A stretch of 64,000 nt of DNA from Cydia pomonella (GCF_033807575.1 NC_084711.1:1860001-1924000); one strand, 5' to 3'; shown: positions 20,116 to 31,758, counted from the first letter of the stretch. The notes: a model not told the origin generated them from the sequence alone. Program-made: numbers and translations.

Positions 20116-21789
20116 TATAAAAAAAAATAGAAAATTGCTATATTGTTTAGAATAACTTGATTTTTGTTTCATATTCCCTCTCGTTGTGTACGATCCTGCA
20201 CTAACTGCAAGTTTCTGTTTGACCCAATGGTTGACCGGTAGAGTGGAAAATTGGCAAGAGACACACCACAACAAAGAGGAGTGATGGTCTGATCATGAAC
20301 GCAAGAAAGTAAATGAGGGGAGTACAAGATTGTCCGCGAGCAGGCTTAGGTTTAGTACATGTTTTGGGCTGATATGATGATAATACATTTTTCAACCGAA
20401 GCCAATATAAAATAAAGATAAACATCAATTTCGCAGACCGGAGCGCAAAAATAAAAGACATCCTAATCCCGACGAACTTTATGTTAATGCCATATTACCT
20501 TAACGATAATATGCGCGACGCAACTTACATCTCTGGTTCAATCCCTGATTTCCCCCGAGCGCTAGTGATCACGCGAAGTGTACAGCATCCAATTTTTATC
20601 ATCCACTTATGTATCAGGTACTCTCCTAAATTGGGAGGTTGCGTGTTGATGTACGAGGGCACCCTAGGGTTAGCATGTATCATATTAAGCACAATGACAT
20701 ATTATTATGGGTATATTTAGTGGCCTTTATTTAGCGTTTGAGTTTATCATAGTGAGAGTAAGGAATATGTGAGAATTTGGATGATCAGTTGTCACGATTT
20801 ATCACATAGAGAAATCGTTGGTAACTATCGTAATGCACTGACCTATGGTTAATATAAGTATATTTTCTTATAATCTAAATGATATCATTTAGTTATCGTG
20901 AATACATATATGTATTGGCGCGAGCAAGATTTATAGTAACAATTTCTGCAGTGTGCATTATTAAAATGACGTATTTTACTTAATTAAGTTGCGTCTATAT
21001 GTCGTCCTCGTGCGTATCACGGCAAGACGTGCTATTATTTACTTCAATAAAATGAGACTGATATTTCACAAGAATTACAAAAAGACGGTAAAACACGTCG
21101 CATTCGTTCCAGTCCCTGAATTTATAATTAACTAATTATTTGTGTATGTAAATTACTGTCTACAGTCTTTTTACTTGATTAAGTTACATCATACGAGTAA
21201 GCTTTGTCAGACTCACTATAAACATATCTCGGCTTTATTTGTTGCCAGACTAATGTTACATCTTAGTATTAGTCTTTCCAACGAAACTTTAGCTGCTTAC
21301 GTCCATAGCTAAGCTAAAACAGATTAGACAGTGCAAGTAGCTGTATTCAACTAGGTATTAGATAACGGTTTTAGTACTAGATCTGTTGCAACGTGGAGTA
21401 AGTGGTTTGAACAGTAATGTAACCAACATTAGGAGGAGACTCCAGCACTGTTGCAACCATACTACTGCAGCGTTGACGCGGGTGATACCACGCAGCGGAC
21501 GGCCGCGCGTGCCCGGGATCGCAGATATAGTTGTCATGGAATTGTTTTTTTTTTGGTTATTTTTTATTTTTATTTGTTAGATAATATATAACATTATACA
21601 TTTTAGAAGCAATTTTCATGTTAATAGCTTTTGTACAACAATAGTAACACATTTTGAATGATGACCTTTTAGTGTTTTGTTTTCTATCGAGTGAAAGTTG
21701 TTATCGATGAAGTTAACAAAGGAAGGCCTCAAAATTATTATACATATTTTTTGGCAAGCTTATTATAAATCTAAAAGAACCACCAGGCT
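20116..21789. other. low-copy stretch with a MITE trace, no gene seen
   Basis: At about 20868-20935 is a fragment resembling MITE family A (ATGATATCATTTAGTTATCG and GGCGCGAGCAAG). The remaining frames of up to 86 codons are unsupported. Confidence 0.4.
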
Positions 21790-22330
21790 TGTCACGGTCG
21801 GACGGTAAAAGACCCGACGGGCTCACCTTAGTCCCTGGCGGAGGGTGCGGTGTCCTTTATGGGATGCGACATGTGTTAGTACATTTGCTGCATCCCATCT
21901 AAGACACACAGTTAAGGCTGCGGGTTCAGCGGCAGAAATTGCCGCCAAAAATAAGCGTGCCAAGTACTGAGGGTTACAGGGGGCGTACGATTTTGTGCCC
22001 ATTGCTGTCGAGACAGCCGGACCCTGGTGCAGCGAAGCGTCCGAATTGTTCAGGAAACTGGGTCGGCGGCTGAGGGAGAGAGGAAACGATCCCCGTTCTG
22101 GGTCTTGGCTTGTCCAACAGGTCTCCATCGCCATCAACGTAGCAACGCTGCGAGTGTGATGGGGACGAAGGCATGTCACAGGACGGGCTTTAGGTTAGTT
22201 AAATAATTTTAAGTTTGTGTTTGTATATTGGTGCTTATTTTTTTCTTTCTTGTAATAGTAGTGTTTTATTTAAGTGTTTTTTGTAATGATTTCTATTGAT
22301 TATGTGCAATAAAAAGAGGTTTTAATCTAA
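21790..22330 (+). pseudogene. decayed retroelement 3' end (LINE-like, clade unassigned)
   Basis: Across frames the translation gives DGKRPDGLTLV, then after a one-base loss LWDATCVSTFAASH, then (past an in-frame TGA) FVPIAVETAGPWCSEAS, LGRRLRERGNDPRSGSWLVQ and a further stop. This order resembles the conserved C-terminal block of proteins I associate with insect non-LTR retroelements; that association is from memory and not proven. A 3' untranslated part with GTGCAATAAAAAG (signal near 22308) follows. At least one frameshift and two nonsense codons make it non-functional. Confidence 0.55.
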
Positions 22331-22951
22331 AAGAAGTGCTACGCTATTTCAAATATTCTTTTGACTTTACCCCCTCTCCACCTTACATTTTATTCCATTT
22401 GCAATGAATTTGCTTCGTGAATTAGACGGCGCCACTATGTCGCAGCATCTTCACTGCCACGTTCCAATGATTTCCCAAAGCGATCATTCCTACTTGCAAC
22501 TTCAACAGAAATTCTGAATTCGTTGAAAAAACTCAAACAAGTCTAACTTAAAACTTTTTTAATCAAATCTTAGGGCGCGGCGACTTTTTACTAGCTTAGG
22601 TTTAATTATCAAAGAAAAATAAAACTTAGATATTCATAAATTACTTTGGTGTTTTAATAAGTATAGGAGGGAAAATTTATATAGTTGTGAAACATTTTGT
22701 AAATCAACATTTGATTTACAATTTTAAAGGTCCCAGTTGTTTCGTTTATATAATTGCTGGTAGATAGAAATAAATATATTATAGAATTTAAATACTAATA
22801 AATACGTAAATACTAAATGATTTCAAGAAATGTTGCAAATATTGAATATTATCACTATATTACGAGCGCGTCGAAGGACCTGCGGTCAAAGCGCAGCCCG
22901 AAAAGTCTAAAGGCTGGCTATGAATAAAGTTAACTTGTAAACAAAATACTA
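22331..22951. other. no gene or repeat seen
   Basis: AT-rich low-copy DNA with no recognisable element. Confidence 0.4.
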
Positions 22952-23154
22952 AGGGCCTGTTTGACAATATCCAAGTAAAGTCCTGAATAAGCTACTTGCC
23001 ACTTAGCTGACGACTAGTCATCGTTGGCGTTTAACAATCTTCAAATAAGCTTAACTGGTAGATAAAATGCTGAGTCTTGTAGGAAGTTTCATCTGGCAGT
23101 TAATTTATTTGTTAATTAGCTATCCAATACTATGGGCATTATGAAACAGGCCCT
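22952..23154. mobile_element. MITE with AGGGCCTGTTT termini
   Basis: About 203 bp bounded by inverted AGGGCCTGTTT / AAACAGGCCCT, with TA-containing flanks. There is no coding capacity. A related right end (AAACAGGCCCTAA) occurs near 57128-57140. Confidence 0.7.
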
Positions 23155-24169
23155 AAATGTATGTATAAATAGGGCCGATATCACCTGGATGTCGATTAGA
23201 ATGTATCTTTGTGGCGGCCGACATTTTTAATTTTTGATTTCGTGTCTCTTCTCTTTTATCTTTTTCTCCTTCACTCACATTCACATAATTGTTACTTTAG
23301 ATATTATAATGTTTTACGCATACAAAGGAAACCTTGATGTTTTATTTTTATTGACAGGTTTAAATCCGTTCTCCTTTTTCTTCTTGATAGGTCAGCAAGA
23401 AGGTGAAAGATATTAGTTAAAAAATGAAGTCGAGTGTAATTATGAAATAAGAGCTAGTAAGATGAAAGAATGTGTGTGACAGTGAACGGAATGGGGCACT
23501 AACAACTCTGATATCAGTCGAAAAACATTCGACAAAACCATCCATGAAGGGATCTTCACATCGTTAGGCCGTGTGTTCTTCCCATGTTCCCAATTGCTCT
23601 CTGCGACCACGAGAGCATCATCGATGTAAAGTCGCCATTATATATATACTGGAGCGGCTAAGGTTCTCAGAAATATCTAAACAAACTTCTATTGTCAGTG
23701 CGTGTTCAGCTATGTTTGAGCACCTCGGTCGCTCTGATATATCTGTATTGAAACCAGACTAAGCAACGTCGAGAACAATGTTATTCAATAACTGTTTTTC
23801 AAATACTCTGTTTGTCGCTAGGCTTTTCAACAACTCGTTCCTCAATATATTGATTTAAACGAATACGATTCTCATTCATAATTTTAAAACTCCTCCTTAG
23901 TTACTGAATAGACGCCTGTATAGAACTTTGGCAGGACTTTTGACCATTTTGTAACTTCCACGTATTTTTACTTTCCTTGTATTATTATTAGTCAACCTTA
24001 ATATTTTCCCACTCTGGCTTCCGAGGTTTTTAATCCAGTATAATTAACACAACTACCTCTGCACAAATATGCCGGCGTTAACAACATTATTACCGCGGTA
24101 TATGCTCTGGCGCTGCGCCAGCGCCGCCCCAGTGAACAGGCTTCCAATTATTGCACTCTGGGCTTAAAG

Positions 24170-24170
<1 letters not shown>
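23155..24170. other. no gene seen
   Basis: Low-copy DNA. A short GC-rich palindrome, CTGGCGCTGCGCCAGCGCC, sits at about 24108-24126 beside the LINE microsatellite tail. Confidence 0.4.
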
Positions 24171-24204
<34 letters not shown>

Positions 24205-25632
24205 CCGTTTATTTGTTTGCCACAATACACACAGGAAATACAATTAATAAAATGACAAAAAAAAAACAGATGATACAAAATTATACGAGAGAAATACACA
24301 TTTATACAAAATAGAAGTAGAAAGAGAAAAAAAAAAATACATTTAAATAATACTGTTCCATACATAAAGGAAATGTTGTGTGCGTCGCAGCAAAACAAAA
24401 AGGTTCTGGCTCAGTATTACGCTTCACCCTATGGGAGAGGCACTGATATTCTGCCAGGACCAGATCACGTCAACCAAGATACAGTGTAGAATATGCAATA
24501 TTCAAAGTTAGTACTTACCTAAATACCTTGTTTATAAAACTAGTGACATAATTATCATTGAAAGTGAGTACTTGCAAAGTTATGATATTGAAGTGTCAGT
24601 GTGATTAGCATGCTTAATTAATACGTAGTGTCAAGTGTAATTATAAGAAGAAAATCATTTTATATATATTATGAATTACTAAAACCAAATAAAATAATAG
24701 TATTAGTGAAGACTAAATTCGGTAATCAGCAACCAGGTAACCATGAGGGACTCCCAAAGTTTGTTTCTCCAAAAGGTATTTTTTTAAATGAAATTTAAAA
24801 GATTGCTTGGTTTTCATATGACGAATAGGTGGAGGAATATTGTTCCAGCACCTGGTTGCGAGATACCGAAAACAGCCTGTGAAAGCAACGGTTTTGTGGG
24901 GATGCGCTTCCAAAAGACATCGTCTGGTAGATCGAGTACCGTGTCGTTTATGGAAAGAGGAAATACGTATTTTGGAGTACAAATATCCGGGCCTTTCGTT
25001 ATTCAACACGCCAAATAGAAGATTCGCAAGATGTAGATGTCTACGAGAGGACATATTTAATATGGATGCTTTGTTTAAGTAAGGCGTAATATGTCTTCTC
25101 GGCGGGATTGAACAACAAAAGCGGAAACAGGCATTTTGGACTCTTTGGATAAGACGGCGCGTTTTATCCAGCAGTCGTGGCCCATACACTATATCTCCGT
25201 AGTTCAACTTAGAGAGAACTAGTGATTCGCACAGCAACTTACGGATTTCCTCGCTTAGGAGGTTACGAATTTGGTACAAAACCTTCAAGCGATAAAAGCA
25301 CGACTTCACTAATTCTCCTATATGCTTCTCAAACCTTAGCTGGCTGTCCAACACTAACCCTAGGTTTCTTGCCTCATCTACGCGTTCGATCGGTGAACCT
25401 CTTATACTAATTTTAGGCTCATTATTTAAAATCTTAGATATTTGTACTTTGGATCCCAATATCATAAACTTCGATTTATAAGGATTTAACAGTAACCCGT
25501 TATTATCTGCCCAAGTGGAGATATTTTCCAGGTCTACACTTACTTTAACAAGTGCCTCATCAAATTCACTTGGTCTGGCTGAATAGTAAAGTTGGACGTC
25601 ATCTGCGTACAGATGCGTCCAACGTGCGATGT
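24171..25632 (-). mobile_element. 5'-truncated LINE ending in a (TATC)n tail
   Basis: On the minus strand: the 3' part of a reverse-transcriptase frame (25630 to stop at 24713), about 540 bases of 3' untranslated sequence, then a tetranucleotide run (about 24171-24201) as the terminal tail. Truncation at the 5' end and a short-repeat 3' tail are typical of CR1/Jockey-group LINEs. Confidence 0.8.
24713..25630 (-). pseudogene. reverse transcriptase C-terminal part of a truncated LINE
   Basis: About 305 codons, open from near 25630 to the TAG at 24713. The upstream edge carries the RT catalytic box HLYADDVQLYYS, 40-odd codons before the first ATG at 25465. NNGLLLNPYKSKFMILGS, typical of the RT palm/thumb boundary, follows, then a thumb with KLNYGDIVYGP and RRLIQRVQNACFRF. 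It ends with the RYLATRCWNNIPPPIR block seen near the end of many LINE ORF2 proteins. The frame is intact but lacks fingers, endonuclease and any start, so it is a dead-on-arrival insertion and fairly young. Confidence 0.85.
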
Positions 25633-25754
25633 ACGTCGAAAGAGCGTTTTATCTGTATAAGCTAACTTTTATAAGCACGCCTAAGTATCTATTGGCTTAT
25701 GTATATAAAAAAAAATTACTTATTACGTCAGAGACCTGCAAAATAACTTGTAAT

Positions 25755-26112
25755 TTTTACGTACGTCCTTAAACTAAGTCCACAAGAGAGGCATTATGAA
25801 TGCCATCTCGCTTTGTGTCGTTTGTCAGCGCAGCGGATGTCATTCCAGATCTAGAGCAGAGCCCAACTGGGGAAGTACCTCCACCTTACAGAAAACCGCA
25901 GCCAAATAACACTAGACCCATACTAGACCCTACTCATAGTGTTGTGTTCCTGCCGGTAAGGTAGCCAAAACTCAACGAGGGTGCTGAGTGTTAGGATCGG
26001 CAACGCGCATGTAACTCTTTTGGAGTTGCAGGCGTACATAAGCTACGGAGACTGCTTACCATCAGGCGGGCAGTATGCTTGTTTGCCATGCCGTAGCATT
26101 AAAGAAAACCTC
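25755..26112 (+). mobile_element. LINE-3'-end-like dispersed repeat, plus orientation
   Basis: Same family as 3708-4065. Landmarks: GATGTCATTCCAGATCTAGA, ACTGGGGAAGTACCTCCACC, GGAGTTGCAGGCGTACATAA, GGAGACTGCTTACCATCAGG and TGCTTGTTTGCCATGCCGTA. It ends in an A-rich stretch. This is one of the two longest copies in the window. Confidence 0.65.
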
Positions 26113-27875
26113 AGATTTTTTATAAACTTTTTGGATAAGCTATTGTTAAAAGACAAATAAAAAACTATATAATACTTTCACAAAACAATTTTTACGTCAA
26201 CGTTTATTACCTACATTTATTTATTTTGAATATGCATTAAATATTATTTCAGTCTTCTTCGTGGCTGCCTTTATTTCATAAAGCGTAATTGTACCATCGC
26301 CAAAATATGTCCGTGCGCTGAATAGCTATTGTCCCCTTTATTACTGAACGGCATAGAAACTAAGTAGTACCTATATGTAGGGTTAAGTCCACAGTAAGAT
26401 CCTACCTTTGAGCTAAGGGGGGTAAGCCAACACGCTAGATTGTCCGCCTCAGGCGTTTCCTGGCTTTCTATGATCCCACCTAGTTTCAGGACAGTTGGAC
26501 GGTTCTATTGAGGAACGTGATACGTATGGGTAAGCTTGGTCGTGTGCCATTGAATTTTGTGCTGAAACTAATTTGGGATAAGAACCATTATTGCATGAGA
26601 GTGATTATAAATGAGTTAACAAAGCTGAGATATAGACGTATAATGCAGTATGTAGTTAATAAGGATACTATTCTCAGGGTGCCATTGGGATAGCTATTTA
26701 TAACTTTTTACGGATAGACCATGGACAATATGGAAAAAGCCACTTCTGTAAATAAATAATAGGTACGTATACTTAATGCATAAGCGTCCAAGTGTAGTTG
26801 AAGATTGCTTGCATTTTTTTCGCTTTATTATTAGCTACAAACTACATTAATTAGCCTAAAGTAACAGAAATAATGTCTGCATATTACTACCACAACATAT
26901 TATTTTTCGCATCAAATATTCACAAAGTACTCGAGTACCAGAAATCGATTTTCTAAAAATGTTAACTTTAGTCAAAGTCATGCATAATAAAACAAAGTTG
27001 AGTGACATTGTATATTTTTCCAGCTGTAAATAATATTTTACATGAGAAAAAATACAACTGAATTTCATCTCATACAAAAAGGTCCACTCCATCACTTTTT
27101 TGGGGACAAGAACCAAGACAACTAAATGAATTGGACCTTTATAATTATGAAAAAACGGTGATCCACTTTCCTCGCCATTGACACGTTATCCAGTCACAGC
27201 GTTACTCGTTAAACCGCCGAACAAATGTTTACGAATCCAAGACGAGTTAGATTAAATGCCCCAACTTCCAGTTTACACTACACTCACAAAATTATCCCGT
27301 GGCCGAAACAACTTTTGCCACTCGGCAAAATAATTAAGGCATACAAATGAGTTCCAAATTAATTTCTCGAGTCGTTCAATCCGTACTGGTGGGTGCAAAT
27401 TGTTTCTCATTGTTAGCTGCTGAATGACGGGTTGCGTTGCAAACGTTACGAAATAATGGATTTTCTTGTTTCTAATTCATTTTCGTTTGAGCACGTTTCT
27501 TGTTTATGTCATTGAGTTTTTCTTTTCATCTGTGGGACTCGTGACGGGAGTGGAAAAAAGTTTTGGGAGGCAAATAAACGCTTAGGTATTGTGTGGAGTT
27601 TCCCTCAATACCCTACAACTATGTAGGTGGTGTGTTGACGTGGACAAAATGCGCTCGAGTATTTAGCAAGAAGATTCGAGTGTAACACTCTCTTGTGCGC
27701 CCTTAGATGGCTTTTTTAAAATGAAAAATTGACTACTCCAGACCACACAGTCGCTGAGGCCGAAATCGGTCAGGAGAGCATCATCATTCAGGGGTTAACA
27801 TTGTTCATTCGACACTCTTTGATATATTACAGGAGGTATAAAATTACATGATACTCAACGATTCGTGAAGTGATT
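26113..27875. other. no gene or repeat seen
   Basis: Low-copy AT-rich DNA. Frames at 26508-26693 and 26856-27116 have no recognisable features. Confidence 0.4.
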
Positions 27876-28008
27876 TAGGGCGGGTTGCACCAACCCCACT
27901 TGACTGACTGATCAACGTCACTCAGCAAAGGACTATGAAAATTCCCATACAATAAAATTTAACCAACGCTTTAACGGTGACATACGGTTTGGTGCAACCG
28001 ACCCTTAA
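27876..28008. mobile_element. MITE with GGGCGGGTTGCACCAA termini
   Basis: About 133 bp, with an imperfect inverted terminal repeat (GGGCGGGTTGCACCAA against TTGGTGCAACCGACCC). TTA abuts both ends, consistent with a TTA target duplication of the PIF/Harbinger kind. I recognise the terminus as a common lepidopteran MITE. Confidence 0.75.
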
Positions 28009-28798
28009 TCAACGAAATAATCATGTCATCTTGTTTTGCATTGATAATATTTTTACAATTTCACGGTATCTTCCGACGATCCAAACACATCAAGAGTTAA
28101 ATAGAAAAACATTAATACTAACTAAAAGGGTCCACTGATTAACAATCCGCCGGACGGTAACGGCCTGTCAGTTGTTCGGATCTGTCAACTTTTTATTCTA
28201 ATTTTCCAACAAAATACTTCCACGTTTAAGCTATTTTAGGATGTAATCCTATAGCAATTAGCCTTATAATCGCGTGTGAAATATAACAAATTATGTCCTT
28301 TCTCGCCCCAATAAGCCCCAATACAAAAAGGTGTACCGGCCCGACCCGCTTACAGCAAATTGGTATCGTAAGTTTTGGAATTCATTTCCTGTAGCCGATT
28401 CCGGTTGCAAAATCGATCCAAAATTACTCGTTCCATCCTTTTCTGGTTTGTCTACGTGTGAGTGAGTAAGTGAATATTGCAAAATTGAACAAATTATAGG
28501 GTTTGAAGGGTTTTCATTAAGCATTTCGTTCTGGAGGTTTGGTTCAATCGTACCTGTATAGATCGTGCCATTCACGACGACGCGAGCCTTGACTCGTATG
28601 TTCGTGTTATTAAAGGTTAGATTTGATAAATCTGTGCGTCATCGTGGATGACACGAACTATAACTAAGTGATGTCTGATGGGTACTTAAATGTGTAAAAA
28701 AATAGATTTCAAATTTCTTATATAAGGTTTTTATACGTATATTTATTTGATGAAAGAAGTGAGTGCTTTATTTTGATCTCAAATTTGTACCTAAGCCT
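28009..28798. other. no gene seen
   Basis: Low-copy DNA. The 94-codon minus-strand frame at 28291-28575 is not recognised. Confidence 0.4.
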
Positions 28799-28968
28799 AA
28801 GGGCCTACGCTAGCTGACGCGGACGCCCGCCGCGTGCGCACGCACGCGGGTGCTATTTGTAGGTGAAATCCGCCGCACGCGTCCGCTTCAGTTAGCGTCG
28901 CTCATACTATTTTTCGTTAACCCGCTCGTCCGCTCCGTGCACCCGCTCCAGCTAGCGGAGGCCCTAAG
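28799..28968. mobile_element. GC-rich palindromic MITE
   Basis: About 170 bp. The left end AGGGCCTACGCTAGCTGACG pairs with a right end whose reverse complement begins AGGGCCTCCGCTAGCTGGAG. The interior is rich in CGCG words (for example CGTGCGCACGCACGCGGG). TAA flanks both ends. Confidence 0.75.
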
Positions 28969-29147
28969 TAATTAGAGTGCAGGATAGTCGTATAACGTAA
29001 GAGATTAGTGAATAGTTTAGTTTTATAACTGTTGACATTGGGTTGCGTTTTCTCTCTAATCATATTTGTTAGAAAGGGAGGCAAACAACGAACTTGCAAT
29101 TTTTCATTTTATAAAAACGCATCCTGAGCCACAGGTACTGTTTAATA

Positions 29148-29293
29148 AGCCAATTCCAACTTACATTGTGGCATCAAAATAATGACAGTCAGCCGTGGGT
29201 CTCGCTCGCGCCAATATAAGTACGGAGAAGCAAGAGCGAAATGCAAGCGCGACAGCCATCCTTTTGATGTCAGAATGTAAGTTTGAATTGGCC
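29148..29293. mobile_element. MITE family A, near-complete copy
   Basis: Inverted termini: AGCCAATTCCAACTTACAT on the left and ATGTAAGTTTGAATTGGC on the right, with subterminal ATCAAAAT / TTTTGATGTC. The core contains the TCTCGCTCGCGCC motif shared by other copies. There is no coding capacity. Confidence 0.75.
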
Positions 29294-29295
29294 TC

Positions 29296-29381
29296 CAGTA
29301 TAGCAATTTATGTACCTAAGCTATGTTCCTATGTAACAGTAAGCAATAAAGATATATTGATATTGATATTGATATTGAGTA
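29296..29381 (+). mobile_element. LINE 3' tail ending in (TTGATA)n
   Basis: GCAATAAAGATATATTGATA is followed by three TTGATA units. The arrangement (AATAAAG, then a short tandem repeat) copies the end of the full-length LINE at 63761-63795, so this is a heavily 5'-truncated insertion of a related family. Confidence 0.6.
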
Positions 29382-29650
29382 TGCGCACGTACTGCGAGGA
29401 ATATTTGGGATATCTGATAACACCCACACCTATATGCATACCCTCCACTCATATACATGGAACTCGTGTACGAACTATACAATTTTACTGTTTACTCTTG
29501 AAAATTTTGAAAATCTAAACTTCGTTTCATTAGTTTCGTCTGCCTCTCTCCTTGCGTATTAGATCGATGTGGAGGCAAATAGACGAACGAACGGAGTGGT
29601 TCCCGGTAGGTCCTCTGTTTTATCAATAAAATAATAATAATAAAATATTT

Positions 29651-29826
29651 AGGCCAATTTAATTAATGTACTAAACGGATTAACATCAGAATGATATCTG
29701 AATCATGTTATCTAGTTATCGTGTGTTTGGCTCGGACTTCATACGTTTTAGGCGCGGGCGTACGTTCAATAACTAAATAACATGATTCAAATATCATTCT
29801 GATGTCAGTGTATATACGAATCGGCC
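29651..29826. mobile_element. MITE family A copy
   Basis: AGGCCAATTT on the left and CGAATCGGCC on the right, with internal inverted blocks ACATCAGAATGATATCTGAA / TCAAATATCATTCTGATGTC and ATCGTGTGTTTGGCTCGGAC. Confidence 0.75.
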
Positions 29827-29940
29827 GGATTGTTCCTAAACCTTACACCCAGGCAGCTTAATGTGGGAATATTTCCGGTCCCTGCCACCGGAAACTGCAG
29901 TGATAAGCTATCACTTCCGGTTTTACTAAGACGGACATAC

Positions 29941-30106
29941 AGGCCTATTCGAACGTGAATTAACATTTGAATGAAATTTAACTGATGTTCAAATATCGTG
30001 TACTTCGTTAGTTATTTTCCTTACATGTATCGGCGCGCGCGTGACACACTATTACTAAATAACATCATTCACATATCATTCTGATGTTAGTGGACGTTCG
30101 AATTGA
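29941..30106. mobile_element. MITE family A copy
   Basis: AGGCCTATTCGAACGTGAAT on the left, TTAGTGGACGTTCGAATT on the right, and an internal GGCGCGCGCGTGA core. It lies 115 bases from the previous copy. Confidence 0.7.
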
Positions 30107-30443
30107 CATGATAATTATCTTACACATCATCAGTTGTCATGTGAATACTTACACAAATGGCCATTAAAATAACTGAGTTTACGTACCTGAAACAAGAATG
30201 AGTATTATTAGTATTTTTAACTACTATTTTTATATCTTTAGATTTAGCTCCACGAAAAAAGGTACCTTAAGGTGGTTGGTGCTTACGGTCTTATTCATAA
30301 CGCTTCAATACAGTGCGGAGCTATGCGACATCAGCGCCAATCGCCATAAGGTACCGTTAACCCGTGAAACGTCACTATTATTGCAGTTTGTCGGGTGCAA
30401 TTTAGTTGACGTTTAAAAAGTGCGAGGATAATTAGAACTTACT

Positions 30444-30624
30444 AAGGTAGAAGTACTAGTGCTCGACACTGCACTAGTAACTGACATAGGCACTTTATTT
30501 CATGGAAATATAGGTTAATTTGAACACCGAAGATTTTTCTGTATTCAAACTTAATCTTGTCACTTTAACATAAAGTGCCCATGTCGAGTACTAGTGCAGC
30601 GTCGAGCACTAGTACTTCTACCCT
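30444..30624. mobile_element. palindromic MITE with about 50-bp inverted termini
   Basis: Left AGGTAGAAGTACTAGTGCTC pairs with right GAGCACTAGTACTTCTACCCT. The pairing continues through CACTGCACTAGT / ACTAGTGCAGCG and GGCACTTTAT / ATAAAGTGCC. The 181-bp element has no frame. Confidence 0.8.
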
Positions 30625-30684
30625 ATAACTGGATGTCGATAAAATTATGATGCAAAACAGTAGCGTAATATATTTTATTAAATA

Positions 30685-30790
30685 TTGTAGTAGAAGTAGT
30701 AGTAAAACTCTTTAGTGTACAAAAATGAAAACAAAACAGGAAATGAAACACTCATCATACTGTTACCGCTTTTACGATAAAATGAACTGA
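30685..30790 (-). mobile_element. LINE 3'-end fragment, minus orientation
   Basis: GTAGAAGTAGTAGTAAAACT and TGTACAAAAATGAAAACAAA match the fragment at 38575-38715, where the signature continues. It is diverged and incomplete. Confidence 0.5.
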
Positions 30791-31184
30791 ATCATCATTA
30801 CTATTTGACGTAATTTTAACTATTGTAAGAATGACTAGAGTCAATGTCAGATATTTACAGTTGCTATAAGAGTAAACGAAAGATGTTAGCAAATAGGTAA
30901 TAAAGGAACTAGCAGTATTGCAGCGCGACATTATTTACTGCTTTATTGTTGTACATGTCAAAATCGGCATTATTGACATTTTTGTCATTTACCTAATAAA
31001 AAATCTTAGAATTTAGCTGTATAAAAATGTATGAAAAAATATCCGTTCCGTAGCCCGGCAACCACTGCTAGACACCAAAATTGGTGTGGGCCGCATGTAC
31101 TTGTAGTGGCACAGCGAAATCGCGGAGTGAGCAAAGCCTGCCTATGGCCCAAATATGGTGGAAATATTCGCTGTATTGGGTGCG
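30791..31184. other. no gene or repeat seen
   Basis: AT-rich low-copy DNA. Confidence 0.4.
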
Positions 31185-31262
31185 GCCTTAGTAGCTCAAA
31201 TGGCAGAGCACTGTACTAGTGATCCAGTAGTCGTGGGTTCAAGTCCTACCCAAGACAGTGAT
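31185..31262 (+). mobile_element. tRNA-Thr-like SINE head
   Basis: 72 bases (31185-31256) fold as a full cloverleaf: acceptor GCCTTAG/CCAAGAC with two mismatches, D-arm GCTC/GAGC, anticodon arm CTGTA/TCCAG with one mismatch, loop CTAGTGA (anticodon AGT), T-arm GTGGG/CCTAC with loop TTCAAGT. The A-like and B (GGTTCAAGTCC) promoter boxes are present. The mismatches and the attached AT-rich 3' body argue for a SINE or tRNA pseudogene, not a working tRNA. Confidence 0.65.
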
Positions 31263-31327
31263 TTATTTCCAGTTTTAATTTACTTTTATTTCGGGTATGA
31301 AAGTGTTAAAAAATGTTTGAACTATCA

Positions 31328-31388
31328 AGGAACAAATTTTAAATTGTACCCAGCAAAATACTGCACACGACTCCATAAAAAAACAAGT
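31328..31388. repeat. 61-bp direct repeat, left copy
   Basis: Nearly identical to 31698-31758 (AGGAACAAATTT, ATTGTACCCAGC, ACGACTCCATAA, AAACAAGT). The two copies bracket the SINE at 31451-31697. Confidence 0.8.
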
Positions 31389-31450
31389 TAAATCTGGATT
31401 TTCTGGGTAGAAAGGTTTAATTTTTTTTTATCTATCAAGGAAAATACGTT

Positions 31451-31697
31451 GGGGGTCTAGCGGTCAGAACGTGCGACTTGCAATCCGGAGGTCACGGGTT
31501 CAAAACCCGGCTCGTACCAATGAGTTTTTTTAAACTTGTTTTTTGCTTAGGGCAGCCGAGTTTACCCTCTGGGTTGAAAACACAGATGGCATTCGCTTTC
31601 GTAAAAACTAGTGCTTACGCCAAATTCTCGGGATTAGTTACCAAACGGACCCCAAGCTCCCATTAGCCGTGGCAACGCGAGGGAGCAGAAGAGAGGA
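31451..31697 (+). mobile_element. tRNA-derived SINE with internal deletion
   Basis: The tRNA-like head (31452-31520) has GGTCTAGCGGTCAGAACGTG, anticodon-loop-like CTTGCAA and B-box GGGTTCAAAACCC, then GGCTCGTACCAATGAGTTTT. The 3' part, CTCTGGGTTGAAAACACAGA through CGTAAAAACTAGTGCTTACG to AGCTCCCATTAGCCGTGGCA, matches a lepidopteran SINE I recognise. The middle block of that SINE is absent here; a middle-block-like sequence occurs in reverse at 55695-55763. Confidence 0.8.
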
Positions 31698-31758
31698 AGG
31701 AACAAATTTAAAATTGTACCCAGCGAAATACTGCAAACGACTCCATAATAAAACAAGT
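31698..31758. repeat. 61-bp direct repeat, right copy
   Basis: Right partner of 31328-31388, starting immediately at the 3' end of the SINE. Confidence 0.8.

Noticed and set aside
31185..31256. Functional tRNA-Thr gene
   Set aside because: Cloverleaf geometry is right, but two acceptor mismatches and one anticodon-stem mismatch plus an attached 3' body indicate a SINE head or pseudogene.
31452..31520. Functional tRNA-Ala gene
   Set aside because: The anticodon stem is badly mismatched and the downstream sequence is a known SINE body.
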